Positions 14,647 through 22,129 of a stretch of 35,790 bases of DNA are shown in pieces. The notes beneath the pieces are model-generated. The model worked only from the letters and a program-made list of their open reading frames with translations, searched no databases and was not told the DNA's origin. This DNA comes from Alphaproteobacteria bacterium (GTDB taxonomy: Bacteria > Pseudomonadota > Alphaproteobacteria > Bin95), in the NCBI GenBank assembly GCA_022826185.1, contig JAJDVH010000138.1, positions 1 to 35,790 of the forward strand, read 5' to 3'. The position numbers and the translations under genes were made by a program. The stretch's first letter is position 1, and each line of letters opens with the position of its first letter.

Positions 14647-16407
14647 ATGAACCGGACGATCCGCGCCCGCATTCACGAAACCGCCGTGAAGCGGGTCACC
14701 CGCATCTATGCCGCCACCCCGGCCGACATCTTCGCCGAGACCCTGCAGAACAGCCGCCGCGCCGGCGCCACGCGGGTGCGTATTTCCGTTTCCGCCCCCA
14801 CCGTCCGGCCGGACGAAGTCGCCGCCATGACGGGCGAGACGCTGCTCACCGTCACCGTTTCCGACGACGGCGCCGGCATCGCCGATCCCGCCGTGCTGCT
14901 CAGCTTCGGCGAGAACGGCTGGGACGAGGCGCTGGTGCGGCGCGAGGATGCCGCCGGCTTCGGCTTTGCCAGCCTCGCGCGCAGAAACTGCACGGTGTCA
15001 TCCAGGCCGCGTTCATCCGACGGGGAGATACTGGCCGGCTGGCGGGTCCAACTGGCGCCCGAGCATTTCCTCGGGGACGCCGACGCCGAAGTCCACGCCG
15101 ACGATGAGGCCTCCTATCCCTGGGGCACGTCGATTTCGTTCGAGGCCACAGAAGACATCGCGGCCATTCGCAACGCGGCCGAGACCGCCGCCTGCCATTA
15201 TCCGCTGCCGGTCGTGTTCGAGGACCGCACGGAAGACGGTGCCGCCGGCCCGGAAGAACTACTGCGCCAGGCCTTCCTCGACGGCGCGGTCCATGCCGAG
15301 CCCTGGCGCGGCCTGGTCTTCGGGGTCTTCAAGAGCCGCCATGACGGTTACAGGGACCCCGACCTCAATTTCTTCGGCCTCACCCTGACGGTCGGCCTGC
15401 CCACGGTCGAGACCGTCCACGGCGCGACCTGGTCCGTGTTGGCGGACGTCGACGACTGCCCCGAACTCGAACTGGTCCTGCCGGCGCGCAAGGAAGCCGT
15501 CGAGAACGCCTTCCTGACGGAGATGCGCGAGGCCGCGCGGCTCGCGGTCTACCGCGCCATGGCGGCCGTTCCCGACCCGCGCCCGGTCTTTGAGGACTGG
15601 AGCCGGGCGCGCGAGGCCGGCATCGATATCGCGCCGCCGCCGGCCGTGCTGCGGCCCTGGCGGCCCTCCATGGCCGAGGCCGACTACTGGCGCGACTCGG
15701 CCAGGCCGACGGAGGCCGGCCACGGCGCCCTGGTCATGGACTGCGACCCCGAGCCCCCGGAAGCCCAGGCGCTCTGGCGCGCCGCCGAACGCGACGGCAT
15801 CGCACCGCGCCTGTTCGAGGCCGACCGCCGGCTCGAAGGCTATGGCTGGTATGACGGGCTCGACCGCGCGGCGGCCGTCTCCATCCTGGCCTCGGGGGGC
15901 GGCGAATGGCTCTGGATCGAAGACTGGCCCCTGCCCGAGCGGGCAAGGTCGAGAGCAGCCCGGCTGCCGCCCCGGCCCGCAGCGATCCGCATCGAACTCA
16001 CCGTCCGCCCCGCAGCGGGGGGCTGCCGCACGATCGGCATTCCGGCCGACATGGCGTTCGCCGGCGAAGCCTGGAGCCACATCGACGACACGCTGCCGTT
16101 GGTGACCCGGGACAGCGCCCTCCAGCCGCATGAGCTGGCAGCCCTGCTCCGGGCCGGGTTCTTCTCGCCGTCGGACGATGTCGAGGCGGACAGCTGGGAG
16201 ACCCAGAGGGACCGCTTCGACGAGGAGGCGCTTCACCTGGCGACGCGGCTGCTGCTCAGCGACGACGAGGCCTGCCGGCAGTCCATCGCCGAGGCGGTCC
16301 GGCGCGAACTCATGTGGTTCGTGCCCGGCGACCGCGCCGTCGACATCCGCATCCGCCGGCCCGACGTGACCGTGACCCTCGGCGCCGCCCCGGAGCCCGC
16401 GCCGTGA
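14647..16407 (+). CDS. GHKL-type ATP-binding protein
   Basis: 586 aa. The N-terminal ~200 residues carry a Bergerat (GHKL) ATP-binding fold: N-box E31-TLQ-N35, G1 DDGAGI (73-78), G2 AAGFGFAS (102-109). No histidine-kinase phosphoacceptor domain, Hsp90 signature or MutL motif is evident, so it is an uncharacterised GHKL ATPase. The ~350-residue remainder is unassigned. The last ~41 residues (SIAEAVRRELMWFVPGDRAV...) resemble the C-terminal half of the small protein at 16839-17105. Start ATG 14647 has GGAGG upstream; frames extending leftward overlap the ParB-like gene and are spurious. The stop overlaps a GTG start at 16404. Confidence 0.8.
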   Translation: MNRTIRARIHETAVKRVTRIYAATPADIFAETLQNSRRAGATRVRISVSAPTVRPDEVAAMTGETLLTVTVSDDGAGIADPAVLLSFGENGWDEALVRREDAAGFGFASLARRNCTVSSRPRSSDGEILAGWRVQLAPEHFLGDADAEVHADDEASYPWGTSISFEATEDIAAIRNAAETAACHYPLPVVFEDRTEDGAAGPEELLRQAFLDGAVHAEPWRGLVFGVFKSRHDGYRDPDLNFFGLTLTVGLPTVETVHGATWSVLADVDDCPELELVLPARKEAVENAFLTEMREAARLAVYRAMAAVPDPRPVFEDWSRAREAGIDIAPPPAVLRPWRPSMAEADYWRDSARPTEAGHGALVMDCDPEPPEAQALWRAAERDGIAPRLFEADRRLEGYGWYDGLDRAAAVSILASGGGEWLWIEDWPLPERARSRAARLPPRPAAIRIELTVRPAAGGCRTIGIPADMAFAGEAWSHIDDTLPLVTRDSALQPHELAALLRAGFFSPSDDVEADSWETQRDRFDEEALHLATRLLLSDDEACRQSIAEAVRRELMWFVPGDRAVDIRIRRPDVTVTLGAAPEPAP

Positions 16408-16745
16408 GCCGGCCTTGGACCGTGCAGGTCGGCTACATGGTCCATTACGCCAACACCGTCACGGTCGAGGCGGACACGCTCGATGAAGCCCTTGAGAAGG
16501 CCATCGGGACCGCCAACGAAGACCCTGCCGGCTGGCGCAGCACCGATCATGTCACCGACACACATGTCGATGCGGTCAGCGAAGGCGCCGGCGCCGATCC
16601 GTGGGGCGGCGGCGCGCTGCCCGTCCCGGACCGCTTCGCCGAAGGCGGCGAACCCCCGCTGGTGACCGTGCGGATCGGTCCCGACGGCACGCCCGACGCC
16701 CGCGTCGAAGGCGGTAGGGCCAGGGTCCGCATCCTCGACGCCTGA
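16404..16745 (+). CDS. Conserved hypothetical protein, 113 aa
   Basis: Starts at GTG within the stop of the GHKL gene (GTGA), so translation is likely coupled. Residues 5-60 (VQVGYMVHYANTVTVEADTLDEALEKAI...) look like a small alpha/beta domain; I recall similar N-termini in uncharacterised proteins of phages and integrative elements but cannot name a Pfam family. The C-terminal half (PLVTVRIGPDG...ARVRILDA) is beta-rich. No signal peptide, membrane segment or catalytic motif is seen. Confidence 0.65.
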   Translation: MSRPWTVQVGYMVHYANTVTVEADTLDEALEKAIGTANEDPAGWRSTDHVTDTHVDAVSEGAGADPWGGGALPVPDRFAEGGEPPLVTVRIGPDGTPDARVEGGRARVRILDA

Positions 16746-16838
16746 CCGCCCGCCGGCCCGCCGCCATCCCATCCACCCCGAAGCCGTCCCGGCGCCGCCG
16801 CGCGCCGGGACCGCCCGCAATCGAGGAAGACCGCAGCC

Positions 16839-17105
16839 ATGAAGCTCGCCACCTTGCCTGCTACCGACGCCATGCCCGCCGCCCTTCCCCCCGTATCGGT
16901 CTCCGGGGCAGGCTCACCGCAATCCGGGGTTCCCGTTCCGGACGGCCCCGGCGACGAAACGCAGAAGCGCGCCATCGCCAATGCCGTCTGGACCGACCTG
17001 CTCTGGCTGATGCCGACCGGCCGCACCGTCACGGTCACTGTCCGCGACGGCAGGGTTGCGGTCGAGCTCGGCCCGCCCGGCCCGATGCCGGAGGCGCCGG
17101 CATGA
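16839..17105 (+). CDS. Small protein resembling the C-terminus of the GHKL protein
   Basis: 88 aa. The N-terminal ~40 residues are a Pro/Gly/Ser-rich leader. Residues ~45-88 read AIANAVWTDLLWLMPTGRTV then VTVRDGRVAVELGPP, matching the last 41 residues of the GHKL protein two genes upstream (SIAEAVRRELMWFVPGDRAV then DIRIRRPDVTVTLG). The shared pattern is IA-x-AV-x3-L-x-W-x2-P-x2-R-x-V plus a beta hairpin. This suggests a shared interaction module, or a stand-alone copy that competes for the same partner. The stop overlaps the RadC-type gene start (ATGA at 17102-17105). Confidence 0.65.
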   Translation: MKLATLPATDAMPAALPPVSVSGAGSPQSGVPVPDGPGDETQKRAIANAVWTDLLWLMPTGRTVTVTVRDGRVAVELGPPGPMPEAPA

Positions 17106-17851
17106 GCCCGCTCGACACGCCCGATGCCGGCCTCCGCGAGATGCCGCTGTTCGACGTGCCGGCGGGCCCGGCCTCCGTCCGGGAGGCCGCCAGCCGCCGC
17201 CGGCTCCGGGCCCGGTTCCTGCGCGCCGGGCGCCACGCGGTCGACGACCGCGAGCTGCTGGAGCTGCTGCTCTCCGGCTGCCGTCCGGCAGACGATGCCG
17301 GAGCGCTCGCCGGCGCCCTGCTGGACATGTTCGGCACGGCGCCGCGTGCGCTCGCCGCCCGCCCGGACCGGCTGCGCGCCGTGCCCGGCCTGTCAGAGGA
17401 CGCCATCGCCGCCCTCAAGACCGCCGAGGCGCTCGGCATCCGCATGGCGCGCGAGCATGTGCCGCAAACCGTGCGCCCGTCCCTCGGCGGGTATAACAAG
17501 GTGATCGACTACTGCCGCACGCTGGCCGGGCACCGCGAGGTCGAGGAGTTCCATGCCTTGTACCTCGATCGCAAGAACCGGCTTCTGGCCGACGAGTGCC
17601 TCCATAAAGGCTCCGTCTGCCACACGCCGGCCTATCCCCGGGAGATCTGCATCCGCTGCCTGGAACTACAGGCCAGCGCGGTCGTTGCGGTTCACAATCA
17701 TCCGAGCGGTTCGACCGATGCGTCGCGCGCCGACATCGCCATGACGAACCGCATCCGGGACGCGCTGAAGACCATCGAGGTCACGCTGCTCGACCACGTC
17801 ATCGTAACCCCGAGCGGTTCGTTCAGCTTCCAGACCAGCGGTCTGCTCTGA
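17102..17851 (+). CDS. radC: RadC-type JAB/MPN-domain protein
   Basis: 249 aa, normal for the family. Helix-hairpin-helix-like N-terminal region (~25-120, VPGLSEDAIAALKTAEALG) followed by the JAB1/MPN domain. The zinc-binding set is visible: E149 (EEFHALYLDRKN), H198 and H200 in HNHPSG (198-203), and D211 (S-R-A-D-I). RadC was once thought to act in recombinational repair, but its biochemical role is unresolved; mobile-element copies are frequent and have been proposed to process DNA or proteins. It starts on the stop of the preceding small gene, so it belongs to the same operon. Confidence 0.92.
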   Translation: MSPLDTPDAGLREMPLFDVPAGPASVREAASRRRLRARFLRAGRHAVDDRELLELLLSGCRPADDAGALAGALLDMFGTAPRALAARPDRLRAVPGLSEDAIAALKTAEALGIRMAREHVPQTVRPSLGGYNKVIDYCRTLAGHREVEEFHALYLDRKNRLLADECLHKGSVCHTPAYPREICIRCLELQASAVVAVHNHPSGSTDASRADIAMTNRIRDALKTIEVTLLDHVIVTPSGSFSFQTSGLL

Positions 17852-17899
17852 CAGGCCCGCAGCCGCCGCTTCCCTCTCTCCCCCGCAAGGAACCCGACC

Positions 17900-18316
17900 A
17901 TGCCCGAACCCGGCAAAGACACCGCATTCGGTCCCGTCATCTTCGTCTACACCCGCGCCCAGGCGATCGAGGACGGCATCCTCGTCGACGTCTCCGACAC
18001 CGCGCGGGAGGCGGGGTTCAGGATTCCCGTCGCGGTTACGCGCGCAGTCTGGGACCGCCTGGTGGCCTTGCCCGAAGGCTACCAGGGCTTCCAGGACGAG
18101 CGCGGGCGCCTCTGGGACGTCGTCTGGATGGCGCATTACTACGCGCGCCGCGCCTCGGACCGCGACCGCGTGACCATGAGCGTGCTGGTGCGCGACATCC
18201 GCAAGGACCTCCGCGACAGCAACCGGCCGCCTCGCAGGCACTGCCCTATCGTGGCGATCGGCGCCGGGGAACAGGATGAGCCGGTCGTGACCATAATGTT
18301 CCCCGAAGACGACTGA
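17900..18316 (+). CDS. DUF6573-family protein
   Basis: 138 aa. The opening F-V-Y-T-R-A-Q-A-I-E-D-G-I-L-V-D-V-S with T-A-R-E-A-G-F and V-A-V-T-R-A-V-W is the signature I associate with DUF6573, a family of unknown function common on plasmids and phages. The middle (GRLWDVVWMAHYYARR) and the end (VTIMFPEDD) are also family-like. No catalytic motif. Start ATG 17900 has CAAGGAAC upstream. It converges with the minus-strand gene at 18332, 15 bases away. Confidence 0.75.
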   Translation: MPEPGKDTAFGPVIFVYTRAQAIEDGILVDVSDTAREAGFRIPVAVTRAVWDRLVALPEGYQGFQDERGRLWDVVWMAHYYARRASDRDRVTMSVLVRDIRKDLRDSNRPPRRHCPIVAIGAGEQDEPVVTIMFPEDD

Positions 18317-18331
18317 GCCCCGCGACCGGCG

Positions 18332-18598
18332 TCAGCCGTCCGCGCCGTCCGGCTTCCCGTCCTGCCGCGGCATGCCGTAGGCCGGTGGCGCGCTGTGACC
18401 GGGCCCGCACGGCCTCCTGAAACATTTCATGCCGGACAATTCGAGTTGGTCCACGATCAATTCCGCAAAGGGTCGGAACCGGTCGTGGTCGCCGGGGCCC
18501 CGCTTCTTCGGCCAGAAGCGCTCCGCCTTGCGCAGCGCCATGTCGACCGAGAACACCAGGTCGTCCCGCGACACCGGGATGGTGTGCTTTCTCTCCAT
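18332..18598 (-). CDS. Small protein divergent from the SRAP gene, likely SOS-controlled
   Basis: 88 aa, MERKHTIPVSRDDLVFSVDMALRKAERFWPKKRGPG... I do not recognise a family. The N-terminal two-thirds looks folded and helical; the C-terminal third has Cys-rich M-K-C-F-R-R-P-C-G-P-G-H and a disordered tail. The start at 18598 is preferred; a TTG at 18643 would extend it through the regulatory region. The LexA-type box lies 20-34 bases upstream, in the span where its promoter must be, so it is probably induced with SRAP on DNA damage. It lacks a strong ribosome site. Confidence 0.55.
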   Translation of the reverse strand: MERKHTIPVSRDDLVFSVDMALRKAERFWPKKRGPGDHDRFRPFAELIVDQLELSGMKCFRRPCGPGHSAPPAYGMPRQDGKPDGADG

Positions 18599-18617
18599 GG
18601 CTTGCAAAATATCACAG

Positions 18618-18632
18618 GAACAATAGAAGAAC
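18618..18632. promoter_or_regulatory. LexA-type SOS box (GAAC-N7-GAAC)
   Basis: GAAC at 18618-18621, seven bases (AATAGAA), GAAC at 18629-18632. This is the direct-repeat LexA operator (GTTC-N7-GTTC on the other strand) known from Alphaproteobacteria. It sits in the only AT-rich patch between two divergent starts (18598 on minus, 18674 on plus), the second being an SOS-response-associated peptidase gene. Position, spacing and context agree. Confidence 0.75.
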
Positions 18633-18673
18633 AATAGTGACAAGCCATCGCCGGTGCGGATAATCGGGCCTGA

Positions 18674-19366
18674 ATGTGCGGTCGATTCACCCAGCGTCTG
18701 TCATGGGCGGAGTTGCACGAGCTGATGGACCTCATCGGCGCGCCGCTCAACCTGCGGCCCCGCTACAATGTCGCGCCGAGCCAGGACGTCGCGGTCGTGC
18801 GCGCCGCGCCCGACGGCCGCTCGCTGGCCATGCTCCGGTGGGGGTTGATTCCCGCCTGGGCCAGGGACGCGGCGATCGGCCACAAGCTCATCAATGCGCG
18901 GTCCGAGACGGCGGCGCAGAAGCCGTCCTTCCGCTCGGCCTTCCGCCATCGGCGCTGCCTGGTCCCGGCCGACGGCTTCTATGAGTGGCGGCGCAGCGGC
19001 GGAACCCGCCAGCCCTGGCTGTTCGGCCTCCGGGACGACGCACCCATGGTCTTCGCGGGCCTGTGGGAGCGCTGGACGGTCCCGGAAGGCGCCGCGCTCA
19101 CCGGATCGCTCGCCGAGCGCAGCCCCGGCGATGCGGTCGAGACCTGCACGATCCTCACCACCGCCGCCAACGGGACGGTCGCGCCGGTGCATGGCCGCAT
19201 GCCGGTCATCCTGCCGCCCGACGCCTGGGACGCCTGGCTGACGGGCGGGGAGGTTCCGCTCGATCCGTGTCCGGCGGACGCCATGACGGCCTGGCCGGTG
19301 AGCACGCATGTCAACCGGCCCGCCAACGACGACCCGCGCTGCATCGAGCCGGTCTCGCTGCTCTGA
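18674..19366 (+). CDS. yedK: SOS response-associated peptidase (SRAP; YedK/HMCES family)
   Basis: 230 aa, the usual size. It protects abasic sites in single-stranded DNA by forming a covalent link through the N-terminal cysteine. All signature residues are visible: C2 exposed after Met removal (MCGRF), N32 in RYNVAP, W-G-L-I-P-x-W (56-62), E104 in GFYEW and H173 in VHGRMP. Start ATG 18674 is fixed by the need for Cys at position 2. A LexA-type box 42-56 bases upstream predicts induction by DNA damage. In a mobile element it would protect single-stranded DNA made during transfer or replication, alongside SSB. Confidence 0.95.
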   Translation: MCGRFTQRLSWAELHELMDLIGAPLNLRPRYNVAPSQDVAVVRAAPDGRSLAMLRWGLIPAWARDAAIGHKLINARSETAAQKPSFRSAFRHRRCLVPADGFYEWRRSGGTRQPWLFGLRDDAPMVFAGLWERWTVPEGAALTGSLAERSPGDAVETCTILTTAANGTVAPVHGRMPVILPPDAWDAWLTGGEVPLDPCPADAMTAWPVSTHVNRPANDDPRCIEPVSLL

Positions 19367-19578
19367 GTTTGGGCCGCCGGGCGGCCTGACCCTCTCCCTC
19401 CCGTCAACCCCGTTCCGGAGCGGCCCCGCCGTTCCGTCCCGCTCCGCCGCGCCTCCCGCCGCCCGGAGTCCGGCCAGCCGGCGCCGGGCAGGCCGGCAGG
19501 GCGGCGCGGGAGGCCCTGCGCCGCGCCGCATCGCCGCCAAGACCGCTCCCCGTCACACATCACCATGGACACCCTGTC

Positions 19579-20385
19579 ATGACACCGTTTCCCGACCCCT
19601 CCCGCCAGGGCGCCGATCGCCGGACGGCCCCGGCGGCGCCCCTGGGCGAACGGCCGCCGATCGTGACGCCGGCGGACATCTGCGACGATGCGATCGCGCT
19701 GCTGGAAGCCGGCTGGACCCGGGAGGGCGCACTCGACGCCGAAGGCCGGTCCTGCAACGCGCTCTCGCCGCAGGCCCGGCGCTTCTCCCTCGACGCCGCC
19801 ATGCGCAGGGCGGCCTACGACCTGGGCGGCCGGCATTGCCGCGACCGGCTCGACCCCGGCGATACCGCGGGCGACGCGCTGCGCGCCCTGGCCGGCCATC
19901 TCCACGCCATGCTGCGCAAGGCGCTGCCGGCCGGTTCGACGGAACTCCTTGTCTTCGACAAGGTCTGCGACAGCCGGGAGATCGCGGTGGCGGTTCTTCA
20001 CTCCGCCCGCGCCTTCCTCCCGGAATATCCCGGCCTCCGGCCCCGGACCGCAACGAAGCGCAGGCGCCCGGGCGTCCATGCCTTCCTGGTCGAGGGCGAG
20101 GAGGCGGCCATCCTGCAGCGCGACGGGCAGTATTGGCGCATCCGCGGCTTCGGCGAGGCCGGGCGCTGCCATGCCGCCCAAACCCTTTCGGGGGTCCGGC
20201 GCTATTGCGAGATGTTCGCCTTCGCCGAGGCCGAGAGGACCCGGAAATACCGGATCGAAAAGCGCCGGCGCATCGCCCGGCTGCTCGCCGCCGACCGTTC
20301 CCCCGGCGTCTGGCGCGAGGTCCGCCGCATCCTCGAAAACCCGCTCGATACCGCCCCGCCGGCCGCTGCCCCTCCGCGCGAATGA
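19579..20385 (+). CDS. DUF6197-like protein with unassigned C-terminus
   Basis: 268 aa. Residues ~30-115 (TPADICDDAIALLEAGWTRE...GRSCNALSPQARRFSLDAAMRRA...) resemble the DUF6197 family, small helical proteins of unknown function in phages and plasmids. The C-terminal half carries a compact strand-rich segment (HAFLVEGEEAAILQRDGQYW, R-I-R-G-F) and a basic helical stretch (ERTRKYRIEKRRRIARLL) that could bind nucleic acid. The ribosome site is poor; a five-codon frame ATG...TGA (19564-19581) ends on its start, so re-initiation is possible. Function unknown. Confidence 0.6.
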   Translation: MTPFPDPSRQGADRRTAPAAPLGERPPIVTPADICDDAIALLEAGWTREGALDAEGRSCNALSPQARRFSLDAAMRRAAYDLGGRHCRDRLDPGDTAGDALRALAGHLHAMLRKALPAGSTELLVFDKVCDSREIAVAVLHSARAFLPEYPGLRPRTATKRRRPGVHAFLVEGEEAAILQRDGQYWRIRGFGEAGRCHAAQTLSGVRRYCEMFAFAEAERTRKYRIEKRRRIARLLAADRSPGVWREVRRILENPLDTAPPAAAPPRE

Positions 20386-20450
20386 AACACGGCGGCGACG
20401 CCCCGCGCCGGGCTTCCACCCCGATCAACCCGACACCTGAAGGAGCCGCC

Positions 20451-21251
20451 ATGCTTCACAGGATCACCGGCCGCGCCACGAAGTGCGGCCCCTCCGCGAT
20501 TTCCGCGATCGCCGGCGTGCCGACGCACGAGGCCGCCGCCGCCATCCGCCGCCTGTTCGACCGCCGCTCGGTCAACGGCGTCTTCATGGACGAGCTCGCC
20601 GCCGCGCTCGCCGAGTTCGGCTGGACGCCCGATTACGCCATCCACCATCCGAAGCTCCGCGAGCGCCGTTTCGCGCGCCGCGAGGATGCCTGGGAGCGGA
20701 TTTTCGCCGGCCTCCCCTTCGACGAGCGCGCCATGACGCTCGGCACGTTCCTCGACCCCGCGCCGGCCGGAACCTGGGCGATCTCCGCCAGCAACCATTT
20801 TATCGCCTATGCCGACGGCTTCGTCGCGGACTCGGGTGCCTGGGTTGAGCGCAAACCCCGCCCGTGGTTCCGCGCCGACCCCGACTGCGACCGCGTCGCG
20901 CGGCGGCGCATCCGCGAGGCCGTCCGGTTCGTACGCGCCGCCCCCGGCGACGCCCGCCGCGTCCCGGCGCCGGAAAGCGGGCAAGCCACGGATGGGCCGG
21001 CTCCGGCCGGCGCCGGACCGTCCCGCCCGGCTTCGCCCCGGCCCGTCCCCGACGGCAAGGAAGCCCCGCTGACAGGCAGGTTTCTGGTCAGGTCCCGGAT
21101 GTTCACGCTCGGCATCGGCGCCGCCATGGACAGCCGTTTCGACAGCCGCGAGGAGGCGGAAGCCTATGTCGACCGGGCGATGAAGCACTTCCCGGGCAGC
21201 CGCTACGACATCCGCGAAGACGCTGGCGATCCCGGCGCGCAGGAGTGCTGA
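20451..21251 (+). CDS. Putative papain-like cysteine peptidase
   Basis: 266 aa; the start ATG has GAAGGAG upstream. The N-terminal ~140 residues carry the pattern of a papain-like (C39/NlpC-type) fold: K-C12-G-P-S-A-I at the start of a helix, a conserved-looking helical middle (MDELAAALAEFGW), then N-H116-F-I-A-Y and V-A-D127-S-G on successive strands, giving a Cys-His-Asp triad in the right order. There is no signal peptide, so it would act in the cytoplasm. Residues ~150-195 are a disordered Pro/Ala-rich linker, and ~200-266 a separate small domain (FLVRSRMFTLGIGAAMDSRF, then REEAEAYVDRAMKHF). The peptidase assignment is inference from motif order; substrate unknown. Confidence 0.55.
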   Translation: MLHRITGRATKCGPSAISAIAGVPTHEAAAAIRRLFDRRSVNGVFMDELAAALAEFGWTPDYAIHHPKLRERRFARREDAWERIFAGLPFDERAMTLGTFLDPAPAGTWAISASNHFIAYADGFVADSGAWVERKPRPWFRADPDCDRVARRRIREAVRFVRAAPGDARRVPAPESGQATDGPAPAGAGPSRPASPRPVPDGKEAPLTGRFLVRSRMFTLGIGAAMDSRFDSREEAEAYVDRAMKHFPGSRYDIREDAGDPGAQEC

Positions 21252-21253
21252 CC

Positions 21254-21898
21254 ATGCCCCGGGTCATCGAGATCACGGTCTACACGATCGACGAGCTTTC
21301 GGACGCGGCGAAGGAGGCGGCCCGCGCCTGGTATCGCCAGTCCTGCCTCGACTACGAGTGGTACGACTTCGTCTACGAGGATTTCCAGACCATCTGCGGG
21401 ATCCTCGGCGTGACGCTCCGCACCAGCCCCGTGCGCCTCCATGGCGGCGGAACCCGCGACAAGCCCCGGATTTTCTGGAGCGGTTTCGCAAGTCAGGGCG
21501 ACGACGCGAGCTTCGAGGGCTCGTACAGCCATGCCAGGGGCGCCGTCAATGCGATCCGCGCCCATGCGCCCAGGGATGACGAGCTGCACCGCATCGCCGA
21601 CGCCCTGCAGGCCGTCCAAAGGCGCAATTTCCACCAACTGCATGCCACGATCAGGCAGCGCGGGCGCTACTGCCACGAATACACGATGACCATTGACGTC
21701 GAGCGCGACAGCCCGACCTGGCAGCCGCCGACGGACGGTGCCGAGGACGCGGTGACCGAGGCCATGCGCGGCCTCGCGCTCTGGCTCTACCGCCAGCTCC
21801 GGGACGCCTACGAGGCCGAAACCTCCGACTGCGCCGTCGACGAGGCCCTCTCCGATCATGAGTGGACCTTCAAGGCGAACGGCGAACGCTTCGGCTGA
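21254..21898 (+). CDS. Conserved hypothetical protein of phages and mobile elements
   Basis: 214 aa, starting three bases after the previous stop (TGACCATG) with AGGAG upstream. I recognise the pattern of an uncharacterised family frequent in phages and plasmids: helix with A-K-E-A-A-R-A-W-Y, D-Y-E-W-Y-D-F-V-Y-E-D-F, then F-W-S-G-F-A-S-Q-G-D-D-A-S-F-E-G-S-Y and a conserved R-N-F-H-Q-L and H-E-Y-T-M. The C-terminus (LALWLYRQLRDAYEAE...SDHEWTF) is helical. No known catalytic motif; cytoplasmic. I know no experimental function for this family. Confidence 0.65.
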   Translation: MPRVIEITVYTIDELSDAAKEAARAWYRQSCLDYEWYDFVYEDFQTICGILGVTLRTSPVRLHGGGTRDKPRIFWSGFASQGDDASFEGSYSHARGAVNAIRAHAPRDDELHRIADALQAVQRRNFHQLHATIRQRGRYCHEYTMTIDVERDSPTWQPPTDGAEDAVTEAMRGLALWLYRQLRDAYEAETSDCAVDEALSDHEWTFKANGERFG

Positions 21899-22094
21899 CC
21901 CGCTCCGCCTGAGCCGGCCCTGAACGACTCCGGCTCCGCAGGCGCTCCCGCGCCTCCCCGAACGGCATTTCCCGCCCGCGCCCGCGCAGGGTTTCCCCGG
22001 CGCGCCCTGCGCCGGCAGGAGGCAGTCGGGCCCGTCGGGGGCGGGCCGGCGGGGCCGGGCGGGAGGAATTCCGTCCCTCAGCTCAGCATCCCGC

Positions 22095-22125
22095 CGGTCT
22101 CCCGTCCCTTCCCGCACGGAGACCG
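22095..22125 (+). promoter_or_regulatory. Inverted repeat over the helicase ribosome site
   Basis: Arms CGGTCTCC (22095-22102) and GGAGACCG (22118-22125), 15-base loop, four bases before the ATG at 22130. The right arm contains the ribosome site GGAG. The core matches the stronger hairpin at 3050-3087, also directly before a start codon, suggesting a shared control by RNA folding or by a DNA-binding protein. Confidence 0.4.
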
Positions 22126-22129
22126 CCCC

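Noticed and set aside
11352-14672. A 1,106-codon open frame on the minus strand opposite the ParB-like gene
   Set aside because: Same shadow effect; unnatural composition, and it overlaps a recognised ParB-like protein and a PIN toxin.
19367-19400. GGCCGCC/GGCGGCC hairpin directly after the SRAP gene
   Set aside because: Could be a weak terminator, but it has no T tract and such runs are expected in DNA this GC-rich.
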